NCBI RefSeq assembly: GCF_014193655.1
Contig: NZ_JACHZQ010000001.1
Location: 1,116,001 to 1,180,000, forward strand
DNA: 64,000 nt
Reading direction: 5' to 3'
Source: Rhizobium sp. BK313
GTDB taxonomy: Bacteria > Pseudomonadota > Alphaproteobacteria > Rhizobiales > Rhizobiaceae
Under the pieces are notes generated by a model. That model saw only the letters and a program-made list of their open reading frames with translations, was not told the origin of the DNA and searched no databases. Positions 8,311-17,113 of the stretch are shown here, piece by piece; positions within the stretch are counted from its first letter, which is position 1; each line of letters begins with the position of its first letter. The translations under genes were made by a program, and so were the position numbers.

Positions 8311-8628
8311 ATGACGGGAAAAGTTATGGAATGGGCGCCATTCAGGCTTCGCCGCGACGTATCCGAAGGCGCGCTTCTGGCAGCGGCTGCAAAAATGCAG
8401 GATCGCTTTTTGAAGCAACAGCCCGGTTATCTCAATCGCGAATTGGTGCGCGCCAGTGATGGCACCTATGTCGATGTCATTTGGTGGCGCTCTCATGCTG
8501 ACGCGGCCGCCGCGATGCCGAAGGTACATGCGAGCAAGGACTGTCTCGACTATTTCGATCACATGCAGATCGATGCTGCCAATGCCGGCACCAGCGTGCT
8601 GCACTTCGAACAACTGCGGAGCTTTTGA
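8311..8628 (+). CDS. Small dimeric alpha/beta-barrel (ABM-like) protein
   Basis: This is a 105-residue single-domain protein whose pattern fits the dimeric alpha-beta barrel / antibiotic biosynthesis monooxygenase superfamily: a first strand, a helix containing the AAAKMQDRFLKQQPGYLNRELVR stretch, then VDVIWWRSHADAAAA and a second helix with HASKDCLDYFDHM. There is no signal peptide or membrane segment. An AGGA lies upstream of the ATG. It stands divergent from the WYL regulator and eight bases ahead of an AlkD-like gene, so the three may form a regulator-target unit. The enzymatic activity cannot be told from sequence; members include monooxygenases and heme-degrading or non-catalytic proteins. 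Confidence 0.65.
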   Translation: MTGKVMEWAPFRLRRDVSEGALLAAAAKMQDRFLKQQPGYLNRELVRASDGTYVDVIWWRSHADAAAAMPKVHASKDCLDYFDHMQIDAANAGTSVLHFEQLRSF

Positions 8629-8636
8629 GGGATAGC

Positions 8637-9746
8637 ATGGCGGAACGGCTGAAGGATCGCTTCGGTGCTGAGGTGCCGACCCGTATCGCCGAAATGATCG
8701 GCGCGGTGCATCCGGCATTCGACAGGAACAGGTTCGTTGCCGCGACGCTCGACGGGTATGAGCCGCTGGAGCTGATGGATCGCGGGCGGGCGATTGCGCG
8801 TAGCCTCAAGGCGTTCTTGCCTGGAGATTATCCCAAGGCGGTCGATATTCTCATTCGCTCGCTGGGTCCGGAAATGGATGGCAGCGACAATTTCGGCATG
8901 ACGCCGTTTCTTTATCTGCCGCATACGATTTTTGTAGCGGACAACGGCATCGAACACTTCGAACCGTCCATGCGGGCGCAATATGAGCTGACCAAGCGTT
9001 TTACCGCCGAATTCTCTATCCGCACCTTTCTCGACAAACGTCAGCACGAGACATTGGAGCGGCTGCGCCTCTGGGCCGGCGACGCCAATGTGCATGTCCG
9101 ACGGCTGGTCTCGGAAGGCACTCGCCCGCGCCTTCCGTGGGCTCAGCGGCTCCGCGGCTTCCAGGCCGATCCGGCGCCCGTGCTGGAGCTGCTGGAGCTG
9201 CTGAAGGACGATCCGGAGCTTTATGTCCGGCGTTCCGTCGCCAACAATCTCAACGATATCGGCAAGGATCATCCCGGCATTCTCATCGACACGGTGCGCC
9301 GCTGGGGCGTGGATGCGCCGGAGGAGCGTCGACGGCTGATCCGCCACGCGCTCCGCTCCGCGGTCAAGCGCGGCGAGGCCGATGCGATCGGTGCGATGGG
9401 TTATTCCGGCGCGGAAGGCATTCGCGTCGGCAGCGCCGAGATAATGCCGGCGAGGGCGCAGATGGGCGATATCGTCCGCATCGGCTTTTCCCTCGTTAAC
9501 GACGGAGAAGCCGCGCAATCCCTGCTGGTCGATTTTGCCGTGCACTTCGTCAAGGCCAACGGCTTGGCAAGGCCAAAGGTTTTCAAGCTGACCTCAGTTT
9601 CATTGGCGTCCGGCGAAACGGCGCAGTTCTCCAAGGCATTGCGCCTGGATGACCTGACCACGCGCAAACATTATCCGGGGCTGCACCGGGTCGAGGCCAT
9701 GGTCAACGGCGTGGCGTTGGAAGTGGGAGAGTTTGTGTTGGGTTAG
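8637..9746 (+). CDS. DNA alkylation repair protein (AlkD-type HEAT-repeat)
   Basis: This is a 369-residue protein built from helical HEAT-like repeats. Segments such as VHVRRLVSEGTRPRLPWAQR, DPELYVRRSVANNLNDI and ERRRLIRHALRSAVKRGE match the AlkC/AlkD DNA glycosylase class, which removes alkylated purines. The C-terminal third, from about residue 270, is beta-rich (QMGDIVRIGFSLVNDGEAAQ) and looks like an extra immunoglobulin-like domain beyond the core fold. The ATG at 8637 has GAGGGA just upstream; a TTG at 8625 would add four residues. It lies directly after the ABM-like gene and is probably cotranscribed with it. Confidence 0.8.
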   Translation: MAERLKDRFGAEVPTRIAEMIGAVHPAFDRNRFVAATLDGYEPLELMDRGRAIARSLKAFLPGDYPKAVDILIRSLGPEMDGSDNFGMTPFLYLPHTIFVADNGIEHFEPSMRAQYELTKRFTAEFSIRTFLDKRQHETLERLRLWAGDANVHVRRLVSEGTRPRLPWAQRLRGFQADPAPVLELLELLKDDPELYVRRSVANNLNDIGKDHPGILIDTVRRWGVDAPEERRRLIRHALRSAVKRGEADAIGAMGYSGAEGIRVGSAEIMPARAQMGDIVRIGFSLVNDGEAAQSLLVDFAVHFVKANGLARPKVFKLTSVSLASGETAQFSKALRLDDLTTRKHYPGLHRVEAMVNGVALEVGEFVLG

Positions 9747-9810
9747 CGACTGAAAAACTTGCCCGAACGTCGGGCCATCGAGATAGAAAGCGCTTGGTCG
9801 AGCGGTTTCA

Positions 9811-10623
9811 TCAACTCTCCTGCACGAGTGCGGCCATCTCTTTCAACGCCTCGGCCGTCGCCTGATCCGCAGGAAAAAGGGATTCGATCGCCAGTTCCGC
9901 CAGGGTAATATCGACGGGCGTGCCGAAGATAGTGGTTGTCGAAATGAACGAGAGGCGTCCGGCGTCGGTAACGAGTTCGAGCGGTACGGCGATGCCGGCA
10001 TAATCGCGGCTGGGCGCGCTTGGCTTATGTGTTGCCGACATAGGGTAGGCCGTGAGTTCCTTCAATAAATCGGAAAGCAGCGGGTCGCCAGTCGCTACGA
10101 TCTGCTGGCGCAGCCTTTCCAGCAGATGCGCGCGCCATTCCTGAAGATTGAAGATGCGCGGCGCAAGGCCGTTCGGATGCAGGCTGAGTCTCAGGACATT
10201 CACCGGCGGCTTGATCAGCGTGGCATCGACGACGCCGGAGAGCAGGGGCGCAACAGCGGCGTTTGCGGCGATCAGCGTCCAATGCCGGTCGATCGCCAGT
10301 GCCGGAAATGGTTCGTGGCCCTTCAGAATGACGTCGATGGCCCGGCGTGCGGGAGCTAGCGCCGGATCGTCCAGAGAACGCTCCGGGAAGACCGGGGCAA
10401 AACCAGCGGCCAGCAGCATCGGATTGCGCTCTCTAAGCGGCACGTCCAGGCGCTCAGCGAGATGCATCAGCATGTCGCGGCTTGGAAGTGAGCGCCCGCT
10501 CTCGATGAAGCTGAGATGCCGTTGCGATATCTCGGCTTCGAGGGCGAATTCGAGCTGGCTCAAATGGCGGCGTTGCCGCCATTCGCGCAAGTAGTCGCCG
10601 AGAGGGCGGGCGGGCATCATCAT
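9811..10623 (-). CDS. XRE-family regulator with MmyB-like ligand-binding domain
   Basis: This 270-residue regulator has an N-terminal helix-turn-helix (about residues 8-65: LGDYLREWRQRRHLSQLEFA, then EISQRHLSFIESGRSLPS). It is followed by an MmyB-like domain (FPALAIDRHWTLIAANAAVAP, then NVLRLSLHPNGLAPRI), the usual architecture of this common alphaproteobacterial regulator type. Three consecutive ATG codons offer starts; the first overlaps the stop of the upstream SnoaL-like gene (ATGA), indicating translational coupling. The pairing suggests the small SnoaL protein belongs to the same response, but the target and ligand are unknown. Confidence 0.85.
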   Translation of the reverse strand: MMMPARPLGDYLREWRQRRHLSQLEFALEAEISQRHLSFIESGRSLPSRDMLMHLAERLDVPLRERNPMLLAAGFAPVFPERSLDDPALAPARRAIDVILKGHEPFPALAIDRHWTLIAANAAVAPLLSGVVDATLIKPPVNVLRLSLHPNGLAPRIFNLQEWRAHLLERLRQQIVATGDPLLSDLLKELTAYPMSATHKPSAPSRDYAGIAVPLELVTDAGRLSFISTTTIFGTPVDITLAELAIESLFPADQATAEALKEMAALVQES

Positions 10624-10985
10624 ATGGCCGCCGGGGCTTGGTCGAGAAAGCCGTGAACCGTTTTCAGCCTTTCGCCGTCGAGAATGGCAAAATCCGTGCC
10701 CTTGATCAGAGGCTCATCGCCTTCGGCGCCGAGGCTCCAGGAGAAACGGATGTTCTCGCCGTAGCGATCGGCCGGGCCGGCGAGCTTGAAGCGGAAGCCG
10801 GGGAGACGGGTATGCACGGCGGCGACCAGTGCGTCGATCTGCTCATGGCCTTCGCCGCGCATCAGCGGATCGACGTAGGTGCAGGATTCAGTCCAGGCTT
10901 CAGTGATGAGGGCGCGTCGGCGCTCCGCATCGGTCTCGTTCCAGACTGCCAGATAGCGTTCGGCAATTGTTGTCGCATCGGTCAT
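10620..10985 (-). CDS. SnoaL-like / NTF2-fold small protein
   Basis: This is a 121-residue single-domain protein with the NTF2/SnoaL pattern: an N-terminal helix with AERYLAVWNETDAERRRALI, a strand region WTESCTYVDPLMRGEGHEQIDALV, then FRFKLAGPADRYGENIRFSW and IKGTDFAILDGERLKTVHGF. Members include isomerases, polyketide cyclases and non-enzymatic proteins, so no reaction is assigned. It is the first gene of a two-gene unit with the XRE regulator, whose start overlaps its stop. No signal peptide is seen. Confidence 0.75.
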   Translation of the reverse strand: MTDATTIAERYLAVWNETDAERRRALITEAWTESCTYVDPLMRGEGHEQIDALVAAVHTRLPGFRFKLAGPADRYGENIRFSWSLGAEGDEPLIKGTDFAILDGERLKTVHGFLDQAPAAI

Positions 10986-11088
10986 AGGGTCAACTCCTTT
11001 GGATCACCTGAACCATTCAGGCAAGGCGATCATGGGTGAGCCCTTCAGCACTATCAATTACGTGGCAGGTAATCAAAGCCGCCTGGTA

Positions 11089-11874
11089 TCAAAACCCCAG
11101 CCAGCTGCGTACAGGATTGGTCGGGTCGGCAAGCAGCTTGATGGCGAAGGCGATGCAGACGATGACCAGCAGCGGCTTGATCAGCCTCGCGCCGATGCGC
11201 ATGGCAAGCCGTGAACCGGCTTGAGCGCCGAGGAACTGACCAAGCCCCATGGTGAGGCCGACCTTCCAGAGGATGACGCCTGAGAAGATGAAGACGATCA
11301 AACCGCCGAGGTTGGAGCCGAAATTCAATAGCTTCGTATGCGCAGTCGCCTTCAGCATGCCGAAGCCGACGAGTGTGACGAAAGCGAGCATGAAGAACGA
11401 GCCCGTTCCGGGACCGAAGGCGCCATCGTAAAAGCCGATCAGCGGCACGAAGGTGAAGCCAAAGAGGGTTGCGCTCATGCGGCCGTGTTTTTCGATATCG
11501 TTGAGATTGGGCTTGAAGGCGAAATAAAGCGCTATGGCGATCAAGAGGAATGGCAGGACGATCCGCAGGACGTCACCGGGCATGATCGTCGCCAGCGTCG
11601 CGCCCAACATGCCGCCGCCGACGGCCATCAACGCCATCGGTAACTGCGTACGAAGCTGCACATGGCCCTGGCGGGCATAGGCAATGGTCGCGGAAGCCGC
11701 GCCGCAGATCGATTGCAGCTTGTTGGTGCCGAGCGTCTGCAACGGCGGGATGCCGACAAGCAGCATGGCAGGCACGGTGATCAACCCGCCGCCACCGGCA
11801 ATCGAATCAACAAAACCGGCGAAGAAGGCGGCGGCGAAGAGCAGAAGCAGCAGATGAAGGGTGATGTCTTGCAA
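11089..11874 (-). CDS. TauE/SafE-family membrane transporter
   Basis: This is an integral membrane protein of about 261 residues with roughly eight hydrophobic segments. The family N-terminus is plain (FAAAFFAGFVDSIAGGGGLI, then GTNKLQS), and a second-half GFYDGAFGPGTGSFFML block is typical of TauE/SafE permeases, which are linked to export of sulfite or organosulfur anions. The open frame runs back to 12081, but those extra residues are hydrophilic, unlike the family and overlap the cobE start region. I therefore place the start at a TTG at 11874 just before the first membrane segment. That start lacks a strong ribosome binding site and is the least certain part. The substrate is unknown. 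Confidence 0.85.
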   Translation of the reverse strand: MQDITLHLLLLLFAAAFFAGFVDSIAGGGGLITVPAMLLVGIPPLQTLGTNKLQSICGAASATIAYARQGHVQLRTQLPMALMAVGGGMLGATLATIMPGDVLRIVLPFLLIAIALYFAFKPNLNDIEKHGRMSATLFGFTFVPLIGFYDGAFGPGTGSFFMLAFVTLVGFGMLKATAHTKLLNFGSNLGGLIVFIFSGVILWKVGLTMGLGQFLGAQAGSRLAMRIGARLIKPLLVIVCIAFAIKLLADPTNPVRSWLGF

Positions 11875-12079
11875 GGCGAGAAACTCGGAGGCATGGGGTT
11901 TCGTGCGCCTTCTTGCATTCGACCGGCGCAACCGCAATTGCAGTTGAGACACAGTCGGTGAAATTGACGGGCAGGAGGATGGTTCTGTAGATGGTCGCGT
12001 GAGTGTGCTTTTGACGCGCCCTAGCATGGTGCGCGGCAACGGCAGATTCTCCTGACTTTCCCTGCGAGGCTCTTTTCCC

Positions 12080-12493
12080 ATGACGCCGTCCGATCACTCC
12101 CTTGTTTCCACCCGCCGCTATGTTCTCGGCCTGGGTTGCGAGCGCGATACAGACTGGAACGATGTGCGTCTGCTTGCTGAACGGGCTTTGCGGGAGATCG
12201 GGATAGAGGTCGATCAGGTCCTTGCGATTGCTTCGATCGATACGCGGAATAACGAACCGGCGATACTGGAGGTGGCGGCCCATCTTCGCCTGCCGCTGCT
12301 TTTTTTTGATGCTGCAACACTGGAACGTGAGACGCCGCGCTTGAAGAATCCGTCGGAACTCGTCTTCGCTCACGTCGGCTGCCACGGCGTCGCCGAAGCC
12401 GCCGCCCTGGCTGCTGCTGGACCCATCGCGGAGCTTGTTCTTCCAAAAATAAAATCCGGCTTTGCCACTGCTGCGATTGCGAAAATCGGCTGA
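12080..12493 (+). CDS. cobE: Cobalamin biosynthesis protein CobE (CbiG C-terminal type)
   Basis: This is a 137-residue protein matching the CobE / CbiG-C fold. It has a strand-glycine start YVLGLGCERDTDWNDVRLLAERAL, then AIASIDTRNNEPAILEVAA, a central LPLLFFDAATLERE, and HVGCHGVAEAAALAAAG near the end. CobE is required for aerobic cobalamin synthesis but its precise reaction is unsettled; the anaerobic relative CbiG opens the ring lactone. It lies apart from the precorrin methylase genes, which are not in this window, with a nucleoside hydrolase between it and cobA. The ribosome binding site is weak (GAGG near 12064). Confidence 0.85.
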   Translation: MTPSDHSLVSTRRYVLGLGCERDTDWNDVRLLAERALREIGIEVDQVLAIASIDTRNNEPAILEVAAHLRLPLLFFDAATLERETPRLKNPSELVFAHVGCHGVAEAAALAAAGPIAELVLPKIKSGFATAAIAKIG

Positions 12494-12696
12494 ATTGTCG
12501 GCTCGCCGGCATTGTTTTGTCGCACCCTGCGATGAAATTGCATCCGATATTGCAGAAATGGCGGCCGTGGCTATGGTGAGGCATTTCGCCGTTCGCGGTT
12601 CGCGCGGGTCCCGGCGACTTCGGAGCTTGATCCCTAAAACTGCGGCGCGGTTTTTGGATAAGGTCAGGCTCATCAAAAGGATAACAAGGAAAAATC

Positions 12697-13656
12697 ATGC
12701 ACAAGGTCATTTACGACACGGACCCTGGCGTCGACGACGCTATGGCGCTTCTCTTCCTGCACCGTCATCCGGATATCGATCTTCTCGGCGTCACCACGGT
12801 GTTCGGCAATGCTTCCGTCGACACGACCACGCGCAATGCGCTGTTTCTGAAGCGCGAGTGGAGCATTCCGTGCCCGGTTGCCCGTGGCGCCAGCGTCACG
12901 TTCGATCCGTCGCGGCAGGAGCGGGCTTGGCCCACCTCCGTGCACGGCCACAACGGCCTTGGCGATATTGCGGTTCCGGCAACGATCGAGCTGCCGACCG
13001 ATCCGCGTCCGGCCTATCAGTTCATCATCGATACTGTCCGTGCCAATCCGGGCGAGGTAACGCTGGTCGCCGTCGGCCGCATGACCAATCTGGCGCTGGC
13101 GCTAAAGCACGATCCTGAGATCGCCAGGCTGGTAAAGGATGTCGTCATTATGGGCGGCAATTTCTATGTTCCGGGCAACGTAACGCCGGTGGCGGAAGCC
13201 AATATCCATGGCGATCCGGAAGCCGCCGATGCCGTCATGACCGCATCCTGGAAAGTCGTGGTCGTCGGCCTCGACGTGACCGCGATTACCACGATGAGCC
13301 GCAGCTATCTTGCCGAGATGGCGAAGGCCGGCGGTCCGTCCGTGCAATTGTTGTCGGACCTGTCGCAATCCTATATCGACTTCTATAGCCATGCAGTGGA
13401 CGACGGCATGATGGTGCATGATAGCTGCGCCTGCGTCTATGTCGTGGCGCCGGAACTGTTCGATACCATCGAAGGTGCGGTCCGTGTCGTCTGCGGCGGC
13501 ATTGCCGACGGCCAGACCATCGTCAAACCGAACGGCCGACGTTTTCCGCCGAGCGAATGGGACAATCTGCCGAGCCAGATCGTCTGCACAGGCATCCGCT
13601 CCCAAACGGTTATCGATCTGATCCGCGATGTGATTCTCGACAAGGCGAACCACTGA
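12697..13656 (+). CDS. Inosine/uridine-preferring nucleoside hydrolase
   Basis: This is a 319-residue member of the IUNH family, which cleaves the N-glycosidic bond of ribonucleosides using a Ca2+ site. The diagnostic DTDPGVDDAMAL aspartate cluster is at residues 7-18. The family signature VVIMGGNFYVPGNVTPVAEA and the neighbouring NIHGDPEAADAV are intact, and a C-terminal HDSCACVYV block carries the active-site histidine region. Two AAGGA-like motifs precede the ATG, and a hairpin terminator follows. It interrupts the cobE-to-cobA stretch. Whether it has any part in corrinoid nucleoside salvage is pure speculation; ordinary purine/pyrimidine salvage is the default reading. Confidence 0.93.
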   Translation: MHKVIYDTDPGVDDAMALLFLHRHPDIDLLGVTTVFGNASVDTTTRNALFLKREWSIPCPVARGASVTFDPSRQERAWPTSVHGHNGLGDIAVPATIELPTDPRPAYQFIIDTVRANPGEVTLVAVGRMTNLALALKHDPEIARLVKDVVIMGGNFYVPGNVTPVAEANIHGDPEAADAVMTASWKVVVVGLDVTAITTMSRSYLAEMAKAGGPSVQLLSDLSQSYIDFYSHAVDDGMMVHDSCACVYVVAPELFDTIEGAVRVVCGGIADGQTIVKPNGRRFPPSEWDNLPSQIVCTGIRSQTVIDLIRDVILDKANH

Positions 13657-13664
13657 GATCAGAT

Positions 13665-13700
13665 TTGGAGAGGGCGGTTACGCCGTCCTCTCCAAAAGAT
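13665..13700 (+). terminator. Hairpin terminator after the nucleoside hydrolase
   Basis: A stem with arms TTGGAGAGGGCG and CGCCGTCCTCTCCAA (two-base bulge) around GTTA lies nine bases after the stop. It is followed by AAAGAT rather than a T-run, so it may be a weak or Rho-assisted end. Confidence 0.6.
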
Positions 13701-13965
13701 ACTTGTTCGCGCGACTGTCTATTTTCTAATATTATCAAATTGTTGTGCCGGCCCTCTGACAATTCGAATCAAAGAATTTGAGCGATGAAATCGTCTTTTT
13801 CCTTGCGGTCTTCGTCGCTTGGGGAAAAGCGAATAGCGCAGCGCCGCTGCCACTGAGATCCGGTCTGTCCTATCATCCCGGGATGGAGATGGGAGTCGAG
13901 CCTGGAGCCGCCTTATCCCATTCTCAAGATTGCAATTTTGGCCATCCGAGCATAGGACAGGTGGG
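13701..13965. other. Intergenic region upstream of the cobA operon
   Basis: This gap must hold the promoter of cobA-cobB-cobC-cobD. It starts AT-rich (13720-13790) and becomes GC-rich toward the gene. I looked for a second cobalamin riboswitch and found no convincing B12 box. No conserved gene is seen. Confidence 0.5.
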
Positions 13966-14814
13966 ATGAACGATACCGCATTTTCCAATCTGCCGGCCCT
14001 GGAGCCGGGCTCCGTCTGGCTCGTTGGCGCCGGGCCGGGTGATCCCGGGCTGTTGACCTTGCTCGCGGCCAAAGGATTGGCGGAGGCGGATATCATCGTG
14101 CACGATGCGCTCGTCAACGAGGATTGCCTGAAACTCGCCCATCCCGGTGCAATGCTGGAATATGCGGGCAAGCGCGGCGGTAAGCCGTCCGCCAAGCAGC
14201 GGGACATTTCGCTGCGCCTTGTCGAGCTGGCGCGTGCGGGCAAGCGTGTGTTGCGGTTGAAGGGCGGCGATCCCTTTGTCTTCGGGCGCGGCGGCGAAGA
14301 GGCGTTGATGCTGGTCGAACACGGCATTCCGTTCCGCATCGTGCCGGGCATTACCGCCGGTATCGGCGGTCTTGCTTATGCCGGCATTCCTGTCACCCAT
14401 CGCGACGTCAATCATGCCGTCACCTTCCTGACGGGCCACGATTCCTCCGGCGTTGTGCCGGACGCGATCAATTGGGAAGCGATCGGCAGGGGCTCGCCCG
14501 TCATCGTCATGTACATGGCGATGAAGCATATTGCGCAGATTAGCGCCAATCTCATCGCCGCCGGCCGTTCGGCCGACGAGCCGGTCGCTTTCGTCTGCAA
14601 TGCGGCCACGCAGGCGCAGCAGGTGTTGGAGACGACGCTGGGGCAGGCTGAGACCGATGTCGCTGCGTCCGGCCTGGAACCGCCGGCGATCGTCGTGGTC
14701 GGCGATGTCGTACGGCTGCGGCCCTCCCTCGATTGGCTGGGGGCTCTATCCGGCCGCAAGCTCCTGCCGGAGACGGAAGTGCGGGCGGGTGCCGCTCACA
14801 AGGTATCGGCATGA
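13966..14814 (+). CDS. cobA: Uroporphyrinogen-III C-methyltransferase (SUMT)
   Basis: CobA uses two SAM molecules to methylate uroporphyrinogen III at C2 and C7, giving precorrin-2, the branch into corrin and siroheme synthesis. The 282-residue protein has all SUMT signatures: VGAGPGDPGLLTLLA (about residues 22-36), VHDALV, the KRGGKPSAKQRDI block, RLKGGDPFVFGRGGEE and VPGITAGIGG. The ATG at 13966 follows AGGTGGG. An upstream in-frame TTG is possible but less likely. Its stop overlaps the cobB start (ATGA), so it leads a coupled operon. There is no CysG-type dehydrogenase domain, so precorrin-2 here probably feeds mainly cobalamin. Confidence 0.95.
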   Translation: MNDTAFSNLPALEPGSVWLVGAGPGDPGLLTLLAAKGLAEADIIVHDALVNEDCLKLAHPGAMLEYAGKRGGKPSAKQRDISLRLVELARAGKRVLRLKGGDPFVFGRGGEEALMLVEHGIPFRIVPGITAGIGGLAYAGIPVTHRDVNHAVTFLTGHDSSGVVPDAINWEAIGRGSPVIVMYMAMKHIAQISANLIAAGRSADEPVAFVCNAATQAQQVLETTLGQAETDVAASGLEPPAIVVVGDVVRLRPSLDWLGALSGRKLLPETEVRAGAAHKVSA

Positions 14815-16118
14815 GCGGCCTGCTGATCGCCGCGCCCGCCTCGGGCTCGGGCAAGACCACGGTTACGCTCGGCCTCTTGCGGGCTTTGCGGAAAAGGGGG
14901 ATCGCAGTGGCGCCGGGCAAAGCCGGCCCTGACTATATCGACCCCGCCTTCCTCGCGGCTGCCAGCGGTTCGCCCTGCCTCAATTTCGATCCCTGGGGCA
15001 TGCGGCGCGAATTGATCTCCGCCAATTCGGCGCTGCATCGTGCCGGCGGAAGAATGCTGGTCATCGAAGCCATGATGGGGCTGTTCGATGGCGCGGCGGA
15101 TGGTTCCGGCACGCCGGCTGATCTCGCTGCTTTTCTTGGGCTTTCTGTCGTGCTGGTGGTCGATGCCTCGCGCATGTCCCAATCGGTTGCCGCCCTGGTC
15201 AGCGGCTTTGCTAATTTCCGCGCCGATGTCCGCATCGCCGGCGTCGTCCTTAACCGCGTCGGCAGCGACCGGCACGAGGCAATGCTGCGCCGGGCATTGG
15301 TGGCCGTGCGTATTCCCGTGGCCGCCGTCATTCGCGGCGACAAGGGGCTCACGCTGCCGGAGCGGCATCTCGGGCTGGTGCAGGCGGGGGAACATGCGGG
15401 GCTTGAGGAATTCATCGAACATGCGGCGGAGACGCTGTCCAAGGCATGTGATTTCGGATTGCTGCTGCGCGCTGCCCACCAGAATATCGTCCGGCCATCG
15501 GCCGCCAACATTGCCCGGCTGATGCCGTTTGGACAACGCATCGCTGTCGCGCGCGATATCGCTTTCGCCTTCTGTTACGAGCATATGCTGCTTGGCTGGC
15601 GCCGGCGCGGGGCGGAGATTTCGTTTTTCTCGCCGCTTGCCAATGAGGCTCCGATGACGGATGCAGACGCTATCTACCTGCCGGGCGGCTACCCGGAACT
15701 GCATGCGGGCAAGCTTGCCACCGCGACCCATTTTCATGGGGCGATACAGGCTGCAGCCGCGCGCGGTGTGCGAATCTATGGCGAGTGCGGCGGCTATATG
15801 GTGCTTGGCGACGGATTGGTGGATGCGACCGGCGTGCGCCATGAGATGCTCGGCCTGCTACCGGTCGTCACCAGCTATGAGAAGCGCCAGCGGCATCTCG
15901 GTTACCGGCGCGTGACACCACTTGCCGGTTCTTTCTTCGAGCGGCCGATGACGGCACATGAATTTCACTATTCGACTATCGTCTCCGAAGGCGCGGCTGA
16001 TCGGCTGTTTGAAGTCAAGGACGCGCTTGGGGCAGATCTTGGCACGGCCGGCCTGCAACGCGGCAATGTCGCTGGGTCCTACATGCACCTGATCGACCTT
16101 GGTGGTGACGCCGCATGA
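14811..16118 (+). CDS. cobB: Hydrogenobyrinic acid a,c-diamide synthase
   Basis: CobB amidates the a and c side chains of hydrogenobyrinic acid with glutamine and ATP, making the substrate of the CobNST chelatase. The 435-residue protein has an N-terminal ATP-binding half with P-loop APASGSGKTT (about residues 6-15) and PGKAGPDYIDP, then MMGLFDGA. The C-terminal half is a type 1 glutamine amidotransferase with the nucleophile in YGECGGYMVLG and the histidine in MTAHEFHYS. The start overlaps the cobA stop and the end overlaps the cobC ATG. The length and motif order match CobB/CbiA. Confidence 0.95.
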   Translation: MSGLLIAAPASGSGKTTVTLGLLRALRKRGIAVAPGKAGPDYIDPAFLAAASGSPCLNFDPWGMRRELISANSALHRAGGRMLVIEAMMGLFDGAADGSGTPADLAAFLGLSVVLVVDASRMSQSVAALVSGFANFRADVRIAGVVLNRVGSDRHEAMLRRALVAVRIPVAAVIRGDKGLTLPERHLGLVQAGEHAGLEEFIEHAAETLSKACDFGLLLRAAHQNIVRPSAANIARLMPFGQRIAVARDIAFAFCYEHMLLGWRRRGAEISFFSPLANEAPMTDADAIYLPGGYPELHAGKLATATHFHGAIQAAAARGVRIYGECGGYMVLGDGLVDATGVRHEMLGLLPVVTSYEKRQRHLGYRRVTPLAGSFFERPMTAHEFHYSTIVSEGAADRLFEVKDALGADLGTAGLQRGNVAGSYMHLIDLGGDAA

Positions 16119-17113
16119 CGAACAGGATCGTGCATGGCGGTGGCATCACGGCAGCGGCTCGTCTTTACGGCGGACGACCGGAGGACTGGCTCGATCTGTC
16201 GACCGGCATCAATCCCAATCCCGTCGCTTTGCCGGAGATTCCCGTTTCAGCCTGGCACCGGCTGCCGGACCAGCATCTGGTGGAACGGACGAGGGAGGCG
16301 GCGAGGATCTATTATCGCAGCGGCGATATCCTGCCGTTGCCGGTCCCGGGTACGCAATCGGTGATCCAGCTTCTGCCGCGGCTTGGATCGGTGAGCGGTG
16401 CCGCCATCCTGTCGCCGACCTACGGGGAATATGCCCGCGCCTTTGCGCTGGCCAATCTGCCTGCCCTTAAGATTGCCGAGATCGGTGATCTCAGTCTCGG
16501 GCGCAATCTGGTCATCGCCGTCAATCCCAACAATCCGGATGGCCGAACGCTGTCCGTCGACCGGTTGCGGGAATTGCATGATCGGCTGCAGGATCGAGAC
16601 GGCATGCTCGTAGTCGACGAAGCGTTCGGGGATATGGAGCCGGAAAGCAGCCTTGCGCCGTATGCTTCCTCGATGCCGAACCTCATCATCTTTCGTTCCT
16701 TCGGCAAATTTTTTGGGTTAGCCGGTCTGCGCCTCGGTTTCGCCATCGCGGAAGCCTCGATCTCAGAGCGTTTCGAAGACTGGCTCGGCCCTTGGGCCGT
16801 TTCCGGACCGGCGCTTTCACTGGCCGCCTCCCTGATGGCGGGTGACACGACCACCATTCGCAACCGCATTCTCGATCGGCGGGCGGCGCTGGACATTGTT
16901 CTGAGCGGGGCCAAACTCAAGACGGTCGGAGGCACCGGCCTATTCGCGCTTGTTGCCGACGACCATGCAAGCGACATATATTCGCATCTTTGCCGCCATC
17001 ATATTCTCGTCCGCAAGTTCGACTATGCGCCGAATTGGCTGCGTATTGGTCTTGCTCCGGACGAGGAGGCCGATCGCAGGCTTGCCGGGGCGCTCGAGGA
17101 TTATTCGATATGA
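16115..17113 (+). CDS. cobC: Threonine-phosphate decarboxylase CobC
   Basis: CobC is a PLP-dependent fold-type I enzyme that decarboxylates L-threonine-O-3-phosphate to (R)-1-amino-2-propanol phosphate, the linker of the nucleotide loop. The 332-residue sequence shows LDLSTGINPNPVALPEIP near the N-terminus, the VNPNNPDGR aminotransferase motif, VVDEAFGD, and the PLP lysine in FRSFGKFFGLAGLRLGF (about residues 193-209). The ATG overlaps the cobB stop and its own end overlaps the cobD start. In alphaproteobacteria this gene name covers the CobD function of Salmonella. Confidence 0.93.
   Translation: MTNRIVHGGGITAAARLYGGRPEDWLDLSTGINPNPVALPEIPVSAWHRLPDQHLVERTREAARIYYRSGDILPLPVPGTQSVIQLLPRLGSVSGAAILSPTYGEYARAFALANLPALKIAEIGDLSLGRNLVIAVNPNNPDGRTLSVDRLRELHDRLQDRDGMLVVDEAFGDMEPESSLAPYASSMPNLIIFRSFGKFFGLAGLRLGFAIAEASISERFEDWLGPWAVSGPALSLAASLMAGDTTTIRNRILDRRAALDIVLSGAKLKTVGGTGLFALVADDHASDIYSHLCRHHILVRKFDYAPNWLRIGLAPDEEADRRLAGALEDYSI

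Noticed and set aside
11875..12081. N-terminal extension of the TauE/SafE protein
   Set aside because: The extra residues are hydrophilic, rich in Arg/Ser/Pro, unlike the family, and overlap the divergent cobE start region.
12462..13118. 218-codon plus-strand frame overlapping the end of cobE and the nucleoside hydrolase
   Set aside because: It overlaps a well-supported IUNH gene in another frame and has no family features.
13701..13965. Second cobalamin riboswitch upstream of cobA
   Set aside because: A GCCACTG motif occurs near 13849, but no convincing B12 box follows and the other landmarks are missing.
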